Shown here: positions 1-7,137 of the stretch, in pieces
Numbering within the stretch: the first letter of the stretch is position 1
How the letters are laid out: every line of letters begins with the position of its first letter
Assembly (NCBI GenBank): GCA_021803885.1
Contig: JAJZKY010000080.1
Coordinates: 1-11,275 of the forward strand
Length of the DNA stretch: 11,275 nt
Source of the DNA: Planctomycetota bacterium
GTDB taxonomy: Bacteria; Planctomycetota; Phycisphaerae; WQYP01; JAJZKY01
Reading direction: 5' to 3'
Program-made: the position numbers and the translations under genes
The notes under the pieces: model-generated
Told to the model about the DNA's origin: nothing
Databases searched by the model: none
Seen by the model: the letters and a program-made list of their open reading frames with translations, nothing else

Positions 1-871
1 TTCCGATCATCAAATCGCGCACAATAATGGCCATCTTCACGCAATGCTCCCACTCCTTATCTTTTTGGGCTTTGTTGCGCCGGCGCGACGCGGTGTTGGC
101 GTCCAACCCGGCAGGGCAATTGGCCTTTGTCCATTTCAATGCTTGGGAAAATTCGTTGGGATCATAAATTCTTCGGTCGATTCGCCGGGCCAGTTCCGTC
201 ATATCCACATTCATCACGCGCATGTCCAGATAGGCTTCAAAAAACGCCGCATCCACCGCTGATCCGGCGATGCCCATTGATACGCCGCCAATTGAGCAAT
301 ACGACCGGCCACGCATTCCAGCAACCGCCAGGCCGGCCCGGGCAAATTGCAGCAGCTTCTGCTGCACGTCCGGCGGGATGGCGGTGTCTGCGGCGTCCTG
401 CACGTCATGACCATAAATATTGAACGCGGGCAGTCCTTTCTGGCTATGGGCCGCCCCAACCGCCGCAAGATAAACCGCTCCAGGCCGCTCAGTGCCATTA
501 AATCCCCATACCGCTTTGGGAATCAATGGATCCATATCCATGGTTTCCGAACCATAACACCAGCACGGGCTGACTGTAATGGAAACGCCGACGCCTTCCG
601 ATGCAAATTTCTGGGCACAAAGCGCCGCTTCCGCCAGGCCGCCAATGGTGCTATCCGCCAGAACGCATTGAACTTTAGTGCCATCCGCGTGGCGTAATTG
701 TGTAGTCAACAGCCGCGCCACACTGCGTGCCATATCCATGGTTTGCTTCTCCAGGGATTCACGCACGCCATCCCGTCGGCCATCAATCGTGGGGCGAATT
801 CCAATTTTCGCATTTTTCCCCACCAGCCTGTTTCGCGGCATATTGACAACCATCGTTTCCATATTTGCCAT
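1..871 (-). CDS. fucI: L-fucose isomerase, N-terminal half (cut by window edge)
   Basis: L-fucose isomerase (EC 5.3.1.25) interconverts L-fucose and L-fuculose, the first step of L-fucose catabolism, in the cytoplasm; relatives also act on D-arabinose. About 290 codons are present without a stop, against about 590 residues for the family, so roughly half is missing beyond base 1. Family signatures are clear: [20 protein letters not shown] near residue 21, a [17 protein letters not shown] block near residues 103-119, [16 protein letters not shown] just after it, and [12 protein letters not shown] near residues 192-203. The metal-binding catalytic residues known from E. coli FucI (Glu337, Asp361, His528) would lie outside the window and cannot be checked. 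The ATG at 871 is preceded by AAGGA 7-8 bases upstream, which supports this start. The gene follows the NuoN-like gene on the same strand after a 235-base gap, so it is probably transcribed separately. Family assignment is firm; the exact sugar preference is inferred. Confidence 0.95.
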   Translation of the reverse strand, partial: MANMETMVVNMPRNRLVGKNAKIGIRPTIDGRRDGVRESLEKQTMDMARSVARLLTTQLRHADGTKVQCVLADSTIGGLAEAALCAQKFASEGVGVSITVSPCWCYGSETMDMDPLIPKAVWGFNGTERPGAVYLAAVGAAHSQKGLPAFNIYGHDVQDAADTAIPPDVQQKLLQFARAGLAVAGMRGRSYCSIGGVSMGIAGSAVDAAFFEAYLDMRVMNVDMTELARRIDRRIYDPNEFSQALKWTKANCPAGLDANTASRRRNKAQKDKEWEHCVKMAIIVRDLMIG

Positions 872-1106
872 GATGTGTTCCTTCTGTATCAAATCATAAT
901 TCTATTAACCAACGTCAATTTCATATCTTCAATAATATCGCATAATCCGCTTGCCGCCCAGCGCCATTCGTGCCGGATGGAAAGGGCAATCGGTCTTGAC
1001 ATCAAAATGCCATGCCTGATCCGCGGCACGGGAATAATCCGCGCTTGTGCCAAAACTCCGTGCCCATAAGCAACATCCGTTGATTACCATCCAACCGGAA
1101 ACATTT
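872..1106. other. Intergenic region upstream of fucI
   Basis: This is the gap between the NuoN-like stop and the fucI start. On the minus strand an A/T-rich stretch directly before fucI holds a TATGAT-like -10 box (bases 893-898 as ATCATA) but no well-spaced -35 partner, so the promoter call is weak. A 7-bp inverted repeat (GGCACGG at 1025-1031, CCGTGCC at 1058-1064) encloses a 26-base loop. It has no T-run and is not a clear terminator. A 67-codon open frame on the minus strand (929-1132, TTG start, no ribosome binding site) overlaps the end of the NuoN-like gene and resembles nothing I recognise. Confidence 0.4.
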
Positions 1107-2594
1107 TTAACGAGAAACCCATGCCGGCGCAAACGCTGTGGCTATCTGCTGAATCGGATAATACGCAAGCAATGCCAGAGCATTTAGCGCACATGCGGTC
1201 AGCAGCAGCAATACTGTGCCAGTGGCGATTCGCCGATGTTTGCGTCGCTTGCCAATAGATGTTTGATCCGCAGAACTCGCCATCTCCGGGATATCCATCA
1301 ATGCATACGCTCCAACCCGCATCGCCGCCCCGCTACCCAATAAAATCCCCAGCCCATTAACAATAAAGACCAGCAAGCCGGGTAAAGATTCCGGGCCAAC
1401 GGTTCGTAAACATTCAATGCGGGCAACACTTCCAAGTGTCGGAGGCAACCCGCCGAGAGACAATAGCACCAGTACCAGCATAAGCGCGTGGAGATTTTTC
1501 ATGCGGGCAAATGATGGCCATTGCTGATTTAATCCCAGGGATTGTCGCCCCAAAATTCCCCCCGATGATCCCAGAGCGATTCCGGCGGTTAGAGCATATA
1601 ACAGCACGCATCCCACCAGCGCAGAGCCAGTGGCATGTGTAAACGATATGCCGGCGGCAATCGTCACAAATGTGCAGGCCGCCAATATGCCAACAATATT
1701 TCCTAAAATATCCGGCACAACATATTGAAATAGCGCTCTTATCCCATACGCTGCAACCGCCAGGATACCGACACTGATCATCGTGGGCGTTACCACGTTG
1801 GCTACCGCCGGGTTGTGTTGACTTAATGAATGGATGATCCGTAAATACGCACCCAGAGATGCGATACATGGTGCCAGCAGCATAAAAAAAGCAACGGGTG
1901 CCGTTGCGTCGCCGGCAGCTTCCCCAAACCACCAGACTAAAGGCAGGCTGCCAATCCAAAATAGAATCGGCATCATAAACAATACCACCAGAATCCCGGT
2001 CCATGCCGGCGACCCATGCGGAGCGAGAATAAATTCGTTAACAAGGCTAATTCCCAAACCGCCCACGGTCAGAAGCACCAGCGCCAGCAGCATTACGGCC
2101 AGTGCGGTCAGTAACGCCAGGCATGTAAACCAATTATCGTTGGATCCAAACATTGAAAGCAACGCCAGTGGCAGTGACCCCAGGAGCATACACCCGGCGA
2201 TCATCGGCAAACTGTGCAATGCCGGCATGATGCTCCACCCCAGGGTGCTGATTGTAATCAGCAGACAAAATCGCAAATCTCCATGCCCGCTGTAACTCCG
2301 CAGCCTTCGAGTCAAAATGGCCACAGTCGCAATGAAAAATATAGCGATGCTAAAAACCCATGCCATAGGATCCAGCACCATCCAGGATGGGACAGTTGTT
2401 ACCCGCCCGGCGGCAAACACCAGCGCATAGAGCCGCAACTGCACCAGCGTTGCTACAACCATACCGGTAAAACATATCATCACGCAGGCCGATCGCGACG
2501 CGCCCGTTGGCATTTTTGCGGTTAAAGCCAGCAGAACGACCGTTACAAGCAGTACGATTTGCGGTGCCAATATGGCAAGAACATGGTAAGTCAG
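1107..2594 (-). CDS. Divergent NuoN-like (complex I antiporter-type) membrane subunit
   Basis: This is a very hydrophobic protein, about 495 residues from the proposed CTG start (487 from TTG 2570), close to the usual 480-510 for NuoN. It is related to NADH-quinone oxidoreductase subunit N, one of three proton-pumping membrane subunits of complex I. Homology is visible in GSLPLALL (TM5), the TAPVAFF region (TM7-8) and LSLGGLPPTLG (TM12). Residues essential in NuoN are replaced (TTG numbering): TM5 Glu by Leu129, TM7 Lys by Trp205 with the nearby His by Val212, and TM8 Lys by Cys235. The TM12 Lys is Arg384. Those positions come from alignment by eye. The start is unusual: AGGAGG at 2602-2607 lies 7 bases before CTG 2594, an in-frame TGA lies further upstream, and TTG 2570 has no ribosome binding site. 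It is the last gene of the L-M-N set, so a proton-pump subunit is its ancestry but not proven its function. Confidence 0.8.
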   Translation of the reverse strand: MTYHVLAILAPQIVLLVTVVLLALTAKMPTGASRSACVMICFTGMVVATLVQLRLYALVFAAGRVTTVPSWMVLDPMAWVFSIAIFFIATVAILTRRLRSYSGHGDLRFCLLITISTLGWSIMPALHSLPMIAGCMLLGSLPLALLSMFGSNDNWFTCLALLTALAVMLLALVLLTVGGLGISLVNEFILAPHGSPAWTGILVVLFMMPILFWIGSLPLVWWFGEAAGDATAPVAFFMLLAPCIASLGAYLRIIHSLSQHNPAVANVVTPTMISVGILAVAAYGIRALFQYVVPDILGNIVGILAACTFVTIAAGISFTHATGSALVGCVLLYALTAGIALGSSGGILGRQSLGLNQQWPSFARMKNLHALMLVLVLLSLGGLPPTLGSVARIECLRTVGPESLPGLLVFIVNGLGILLGSGAAMRVGAYALMDIPEMASSADQTSIGKRRKHRRIATGTVLLLLTACALNALALLAYYPIQQIATAFAPAWVSR

Positions 2595-2632
2595 CCTGTG
2601 GCCTCCTGTGCGATTGGTTCAGTGGTTTTCAT
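2591..2632 (-). other. 13-codon open frame overlapping the NuoN-like start
   Basis: An ATG at 2632, preceded by AGAGG, opens a 13-codon frame reading MKTTEPIAQEATG. Its TGA stop (2593-2591) overlaps the proposed CTG start of the NuoN-like gene (2594-2592) as CTGA. It could be a translational-coupling leader, or the original N-terminus of the NuoN-like protein separated by a one-base shift, since joining the two frames gives a natural-looking N-terminus. It may also be chance. Confidence 0.25.
2602..2607 (-). promoter_or_regulatory. Strong Shine-Dalgarno site deciding a CTG start
   Basis: On the minus strand this reads AGGAGG, a perfect core Shine-Dalgarno sequence. Seven bases separate it from CTG at 2594, which is in frame with the NuoN-like protein. 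No ATG, GTG or TTG in that frame has comparable spacing. The nearby ATG (on the minus strand at about 2584) is in another frame. Confidence 0.55.
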
Positions 2633-2682
2633 ACCGGACGCCTCTTGTTTTTATCGTGGTCACATTGCGGCAATGCGGGCGA

Positions 2683-4260
2683 TCAATGCGGTGCGCCGCC
2701 CACAACGTGCGCCAAAGCTTTCAGCACCGGCGCAACGGGATTCAATACCAGTACGGTCGGGAGAATGCCACCAGCCAGCAACGCAATGACCATGGGTATA
2801 AACACCAGCCGTTCACGCACCGACAGGGCATGAAAGTGCTGATGTTCCGGACGCCCCGGCCCGAAAAAAAGCCGTTCTATCGTCCATAGCAGCACCGCCG
2901 CCATAAGCACCATGACACAACACATGATTAATGCGGCGGGCAATAACCCGTTATTGCTAAGTGCATGTTCGGACGCACTGGCCGATGCCGCACGAAACAT
3001 TCCAAGAATGGCCAGCAAGTCACCGCCGAAAACCGCCAAACCAGGCAATGCCAGCGCCGACATAAACGCGATCATTGAGAATATAAACAAGTCCGGTATC
3101 AACTGTGCCAGCCCTCCCAGTCGCGGCAGATCCCGATGGTTGGCTCTTATTTCAATAACATGGCTGGTCCACAACAACCCCGCGGTCGTCACCGATGCGC
3201 CAAGACTTAGCAGAAACGCACCGTTAAAGCCGGTTATATTAGCGGCCGCAACCCCCAGCAAAACATAGCCCGCCTGCACCATCAACCAGTAGGCAATGAC
3301 CCTCCTGAAATCGCTCTGCGCCAGACCGCATAACGCGCCATAGATCACGCCGGCCGCCCCCAAAATAGCCAGGGTGTTTTGCCAGATCATCAGTTGCATT
3401 GGAAATATTGACACAACAATGCGATCCAGAGCATAACCGGCAAGGAGAAACTGCGAACAAATAATCATTATCGCTGACGGTGCCGCGGATTCCGCCATCG
3501 CGTCCGGCAGCCAGAAATGCACCCCGGCCGCTCCCAGGCGAATAACCACCGCCAGCATCAGCAGCCAAAACGCCGTGGTCGTCCAGGCTTTGGCCGGACT
3601 AAGCGCCTGCCGCAACTGGGGATCGTTGGCAATCCGAGTAAAGCTCAAGGTGCCCTGCGGCAGTCCCGCAACGCCGCGCGTGGCGACACTGATTAACAGG
3701 CACGCGCCGAGCATCGCAGCCGAGCCGGCGATCCAGAACAATGCCAGTTTCAGCGCCGCCGGCCGCCGACGCGCCCCGCCCCATACGCCAATAAGTAGAA
3801 AGCACGGAAACAGTGAAAGCGTGCTTAGCAGGTAGAACAGAAATAAGTCCATACTGGCCGCTGCCCCAACGACACACCCCTCCAGCAGCAGCAATACTAC
3901 ATAATACGCCTTCACCTGCGCATTGACGCCATAACTGGCCAGAATCCCCATCAAACTTGTGCCGCAAAGCACCAGAATCGTCACCAGAGACAGTGCATCA
4001 ACGCCGACATGATAGTGAATATTTAAATCCTGAAACCACATGACATTTTGTTGTAACTGGGCCGTACCACCAAACTGAGGCGACCAGTTAAATAAACGCG
4101 ATGCGGCCAGGGCAATAAGCATATTGCCGGCGCTGACCGCAACGGCACTATATCGAATCAGTCTTGGGCGGCTGATGGGCAAAATGCCCAGCACAAAGGC
4201 ACCGATTAACGGCAAGACCATCAGCCAGGTCAGGATCGAACTATATATAAATGGTTTCAA
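2683..4260 (-). CDS. Divergent NuoM-like (complex I antiporter-type) membrane subunit
   Basis: A 525-residue polytopic membrane protein, close to the roughly 500-510 of NuoM (ND4), the middle proton-pumping subunit of complex I in the inner membrane. NuoM signatures are visible: GVDALSL at 85-91, FLLIGVWGGARRR at 154-166, HFWLPDA at 248-254, RRVIAYW at 319-325 and LALPG at 403-407. Key residues differ by my alignment: TM5 Glu (E. coli Glu144) is Thr147; TM7 Lys (Lys234) is Arg241; TM8 Lys (Lys265) is Leu272; the His in the SH.G motif (His348) is Leu353; the His of the AYSS..H motif is Gln329; TM12 Glu (Glu407) is Asp414. The start is TTG at 4260, with AAAGG about 5-6 bases upstream; the first internal Met is residue 14, inside TM1. 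It lies 57 bases after the NuoL-like stop and about 88 before the NuoN-like start, so the three are probably cotranscribed. The family is secure; pumping activity is doubtful. Confidence 0.85.
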   Translation of the reverse strand: MKPFIYSSILTWLMVLPLIGAFVLGILPISRPRLIRYSAVAVSAGNMLIALAASRLFNWSPQFGGTAQLQQNVMWFQDLNIHYHVGVDALSLVTILVLCGTSLMGILASYGVNAQVKAYYVVLLLLEGCVVGAAASMDLFLFYLLSTLSLFPCFLLIGVWGGARRRPAALKLALFWIAGSAAMLGACLLISVATRGVAGLPQGTLSFTRIANDPQLRQALSPAKAWTTTAFWLLMLAVVIRLGAAGVHFWLPDAMAESAAPSAIMIICSQFLLAGYALDRIVVSIFPMQLMIWQNTLAILGAAGVIYGALCGLAQSDFRRVIAYWLMVQAGYVLLGVAAANITGFNGAFLLSLGASVTTAGLLWTSHVIEIRANHRDLPRLGGLAQLIPDLFIFSMIAFMSALALPGLAVFGGDLLAILGMFRAASASASEHALSNNGLLPAALIMCCVMVLMAAVLLWTIERLFFGPGRPEHQHFHALSVRERLVFIPMVIALLAGGILPTVLVLNPVAPVLKALAHVVGGAPH

Positions 4261-4317
4261 GTCAACCTTTCATGCTTTTTTACAATTCATGCTATCCGTC
4301 ATTACACGCATCAGCAT

Positions 4318-6432
4318 TCAGTTACGGATCAATACCGCAAGGAGCACCAGGCCTAATAAAAGCGCCAGTGCCCCGACAATATATAACAATGGGTGATCGC
4401 GTTTAAGCGCTCCGATCCGGTTTGCGGCAACAGACGCTGGGCGGTCGAGGCGTTCCCAAAATGAAATATTCAGTCCGGTTTCCGCCGCCGCCACAAGAAT
4501 GCTTGCCAATCGGGTCAATACCGCCAGTGTTACCATCAGCCATTCCACGATCCAGCGATCCAGAAACGCCATCATACGGCCAATTAGTCGCACCGGAAGG
4601 CCCAGCACCGCCAAAAATAAATCAGCAAAGTACATATCGGCCGCCAGCCAGCGATACACCAAATTGGGACCGGCGCGACGGCGCAGCATATCCGCCTTTT
4701 CCAGACCCCCCGCATACACCAGTGCCACTATGGCCAAAGCCGCTGGCCCCAGCCATTCCAGCGGATGCAATATCATGCCGCCAAAACCTGCCGGGATACG
4801 GGTCAGGGTATTCTGCCTCGGCGATCCCATCACATGCGTAAATAAGCCGGTGAGGTCAACAAATGGCTCGCCGGCTATGATCGCCCCCACCAGCAAGACC
4901 AGCAGAGGAAATGTTTGTACGGCCAATTCTCCCTCTTCCAACGGTTCGCCTCGGGCTTTACCGGCAAAAATCAGCCACCACCATCGCACCATCGCCAAAG
5001 CCATTACATAGCACATTACAACAGGCACCCAATATAAACATTTGCCAAATTCTCCTATTGCCCACCCATACGCGTGGACATGCAGCAACCCCTCCCGCAT
5101 AATCACGGTCATTCCGGAAAGCCCCACCCCGGCCCCGCCCAATACCAGCATGCCGCTGACAATGGCGGTAATCGGCAGGCGTCTCCACGCCCCTCCCAAC
5201 TGCGCCATATCACGTTGACCGCCGCTGGCCCGCAATACCGTCCCCGCTGTTAGAAACAACCCGCAATAAATCAGTGCTGTCAACACAGCGCCTAATAATC
5301 CCGCCGCATAATCGCCGGAACCAAAGAATAAAAAATTCAATCCGGTCTGGGCAATTACAAGCCACGCCACGGCGCGTTTAATATCTTTCTGCACCAAGGC
5401 AATTAAAGAGGCGCAAAATTGTGTTGTCGCTCCCATCATCGCCACCGTCAGAGCGGCATTGAGATTCAGCAACCCCGCGCAATGCGCCAACAGCAGCAGG
5501 CCACCGCCGGCTACAACGGTTCCGCAGAGCATGGCGTTGGCACCTGAAAAGCCTGTGATCGTCTCCGGCACCCAGGTATGAAACGGGAACTGCCCCGATT
5601 TCGCCAGCGCTGCCGCCACCACGCACACGCCACCAAGACTCCGCCATGTCAATCCGGGGAACCGGTGCCCCAGCGACACAATCGGGGGTTCGATGGCCGG
5701 CAAATGTTCCGGCGTCCGTAACGATGCATGACCAAAAAGAATCTGGTGATCCAGTGGCGATCCATGCAGGGCGAAAATGATTATCCCCACGAGAAACAAA
5801 GCGTCCGCAATTGCGTGTGGAAGCAAGATACGCCGCGCAATAACACGTTCCGGCGGACGATTACTCCATTCGATCATGCACCATGCCGCATACATCGCCA
5901 GTTCCAGCACCAGATACATCTGCATGACATTAATCGATAGTGTCGCCAGAATCAGCAGAAACGCGGTCAAATTGCCCATGGCAAAATAGTTCGCATAAAC
6001 CGATTTGTATTTCAGCATTCCCAGTGCGTGTACCTGTGTCAAAAGCGCTATGACCAGAAACAGCATAAAAAAAGCCAAATTCAGTGAACCACTGGAAATA
6101 CCAAACGCGATCATCGGCGTTGCGCCAGTACCCGCAAATCCTGGTATAGGCAACCAGTTGAACATCAGGATATGGGTTTGAGATTGCCCCGGTATTCCGG
6201 CATGCCCCAGTCGGCGGATGATTGCGACCATGGCCGCCGCCAGCGCCGCCAACAGAGAAATAATACTGATATACGCCGCCGTATGTGCAGAACGACGAAC
6301 CGAGCTGACGATAATTAGAAAACCGCCTAACACCAATCCAGCCGCCAGCAATAAAATTGAATTAGCGTACATCATCAACCGCAACAAATCCATCCGCACG
6401 AGGATTGCACAACCTCCGAAACCCTTCGGCAT
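4318..6432 (-). CDS. Divergent NuoL-like (complex I antiporter-type) membrane subunit
   Basis: A 704-residue polytopic protein related to NuoL (ND5), the distal proton pump subunit of complex I; E. coli NuoL is 613 residues, and longer forms are common. Kept features are the TM5 Glu (Glu177), the KSGQFPFHTW motif with TM7 Lys278, DIKRAVAW with Lys352, and a NuoL-like C-terminal region after about residue 590 with a predicted long lateral helix and a final membrane span near 682-701. Lost or changed by my alignment: the TM8 His (HAAT motif) is Cys303, the central H..TH.FFK motif reads G381..T385..Y389, and the TM12 Lys-Asp pair is Arg446-Glu447. Start choice is uncertain. ATG 6432 has GGGGA just upstream; GTG 6399 follows GGAGGT by 12 bases; ATG 6393 is a third option. 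It is the first gene of the L-M-N set, with no other nuo gene beside it. DabB and Mrp proteins share this fold, but the L-M-N order argues for complex I descent. Confidence 0.85.
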   Translation of the reverse strand: MPKGFGGCAILVRMDLLRLMMYANSILLLAAGLVLGGFLIIVSSVRRSAHTAAYISIISLLAALAAAMVAIIRRLGHAGIPGQSQTHILMFNWLPIPGFAGTGATPMIAFGISSGSLNLAFFMLFLVIALLTQVHALGMLKYKSVYANYFAMGNLTAFLLILATLSINVMQMYLVLELAMYAAWCMIEWSNRPPERVIARRILLPHAIADALFLVGIIIFALHGSPLDHQILFGHASLRTPEHLPAIEPPIVSLGHRFPGLTWRSLGGVCVVAAALAKSGQFPFHTWVPETITGFSGANAMLCGTVVAGGGLLLLAHCAGLLNLNAALTVAMMGATTQFCASLIALVQKDIKRAVAWLVIAQTGLNFLFFGSGDYAAGLLGAVLTALIYCGLFLTAGTVLRASGGQRDMAQLGGAWRRLPITAIVSGMLVLGGAGVGLSGMTVIMREGLLHVHAYGWAIGEFGKCLYWVPVVMCYVMALAMVRWWWLIFAGKARGEPLEEGELAVQTFPLLVLLVGAIIAGEPFVDLTGLFTHVMGSPRQNTLTRIPAGFGGMILHPLEWLGPAALAIVALVYAGGLEKADMLRRRAGPNLVYRWLAADMYFADLFLAVLGLPVRLIGRMMAFLDRWIVEWLMVTLAVLTRLASILVAAAETGLNISFWERLDRPASVAANRIGALKRDHPLLYIVGALALLLGLVLLAVLIRN

Positions 6433-6648
6433 TGCTTCCCCGGAATAACGCTAAAGTCTAATCCACCGCAGCATAACCGGCTACCCATTCCCGGCACAAT
6501 TTCTGAGGAGGCAATCGATACGGGTGTAATTCGGCAGGAAAGTCAATAAGTAAACAATATTCCTCCGAACTGGCATAATGCGAAAGAACGAGTTGATAAG
6601 GAATAGCAATTCACCCCGTTCGTACGTCGTTGAACGACAATCAATTTT
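6433..6648. other. Intergenic region before the L-M-N set
   Basis: This gap separates the L,D-transpeptidase gene from the NuoL-like gene; both are on the minus strand. No convincing promoter or U-run terminator is visible. A short palindrome, GTCGTT-G-AACGAC (6626-6638), lies 11 bases past the transpeptidase stop and could be an operator or chance. It is the likely place for a promoter of the L-M-N genes, but I cannot point to one. Confidence 0.3.
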
Positions 6649-7137
6649 CTACGGGATAATTTCCACATCCGTTCCCAGCGGGCATAATGCGTACAGTTCA
6701 GTCATGTCCGGATTGCTCAGTGCAACACAGCCGGCAGTACTGCTGCGGCCTTCTGCGCAACCATGAATAAATATTTCCCCGCCCAACGGTGTTTTCCACA
6801 CTCGGTTCTGCACGGTTTCATCCGACATATCGCCCTTTTTCAGATTATGTATCAATTGGTTATAATTCTCGATCGACAACAGCCCTTGTGCCAAACCTCG
6901 ATTCGCATCTTCCATGTTGGGATAATCCAGTCCCAGTGAAAGATGAAACTTGCTGTGCGGATTTTTAAATACAATGTGAAAACGCCCCTCCGGCGTTTTC
7001 CGATCTCCCTCCCTTTGCTTATCGCCGGAATTTGAGCCGGTAATGCAGCAATACGTTTTAATTAATTTCGTCCCATCAAATAAATATAAAGTAGAGCAGG
7101 ATTTAATTACACGGATATTCGGCTTCGCAAGTGTCAT
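6649..7137 (-). CDS. L,D-transpeptidase-fold (YkuD) protein without signal peptide
   Basis: A 162-residue protein of the YkuD/ErfK-YafK superfamily, whose members usually form 3-3 crosslinks in peptidoglycan or attach proteins to it, using a catalytic Cys. The hallmark is present: HG at 125-126 and STAGCVALSN at 133-142, with Cys137 the likely nucleophile and His125 its partner. GDRKTPEG at 44-51 is also typical. The start is ATG 7137, overlapping the TGA of the upstream DUF218 gene as ATGA, which implies translational coupling; a longer frame from 7215 lies inside the upstream gene and is unlikely. No signal peptide or membrane segment is visible at this start, which is odd for an enzyme of the periplasmic wall. 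Either it is exported another way, or it works in the cytoplasm or on a different substrate. Fold assignment is strong; substrate unknown. Confidence 0.85.
   Translation of the reverse strand: MTLAKPNIRVIKSCSTLYLFDGTKLIKTYCCITGSNSGDKQREGDRKTPEGRFHIVFKNPHSKFHLSLGLDYPNMEDANRGLAQGLLSIENYNQLIHNLKKGDMSDETVQNRVWKTPLGGEIFIHGCAEGRSSTAGCVALSNPDMTELYALCPLGTDVEIIP

Noticed and set aside
1025..1064. 7-bp inverted repeat past the L-M-N genes as terminator
   Set aside because: The loop is 26 bases and no U-run follows.
929..1132. 67-codon open frame on the minus strand after the NuoN-like gene
   Set aside because: It has a TTG start inside the previous gene, no ribosome binding site and no recognisable family; it could be chance.
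1107..6432. Mrp-type Na+/H+ antiporter or DabAB bicarbonate system
   Set aside because: The L-M-N order, protein lengths and NuoL-type C-terminus fit complex I subunits; no MrpC/E/F/G or DabA gene is present.
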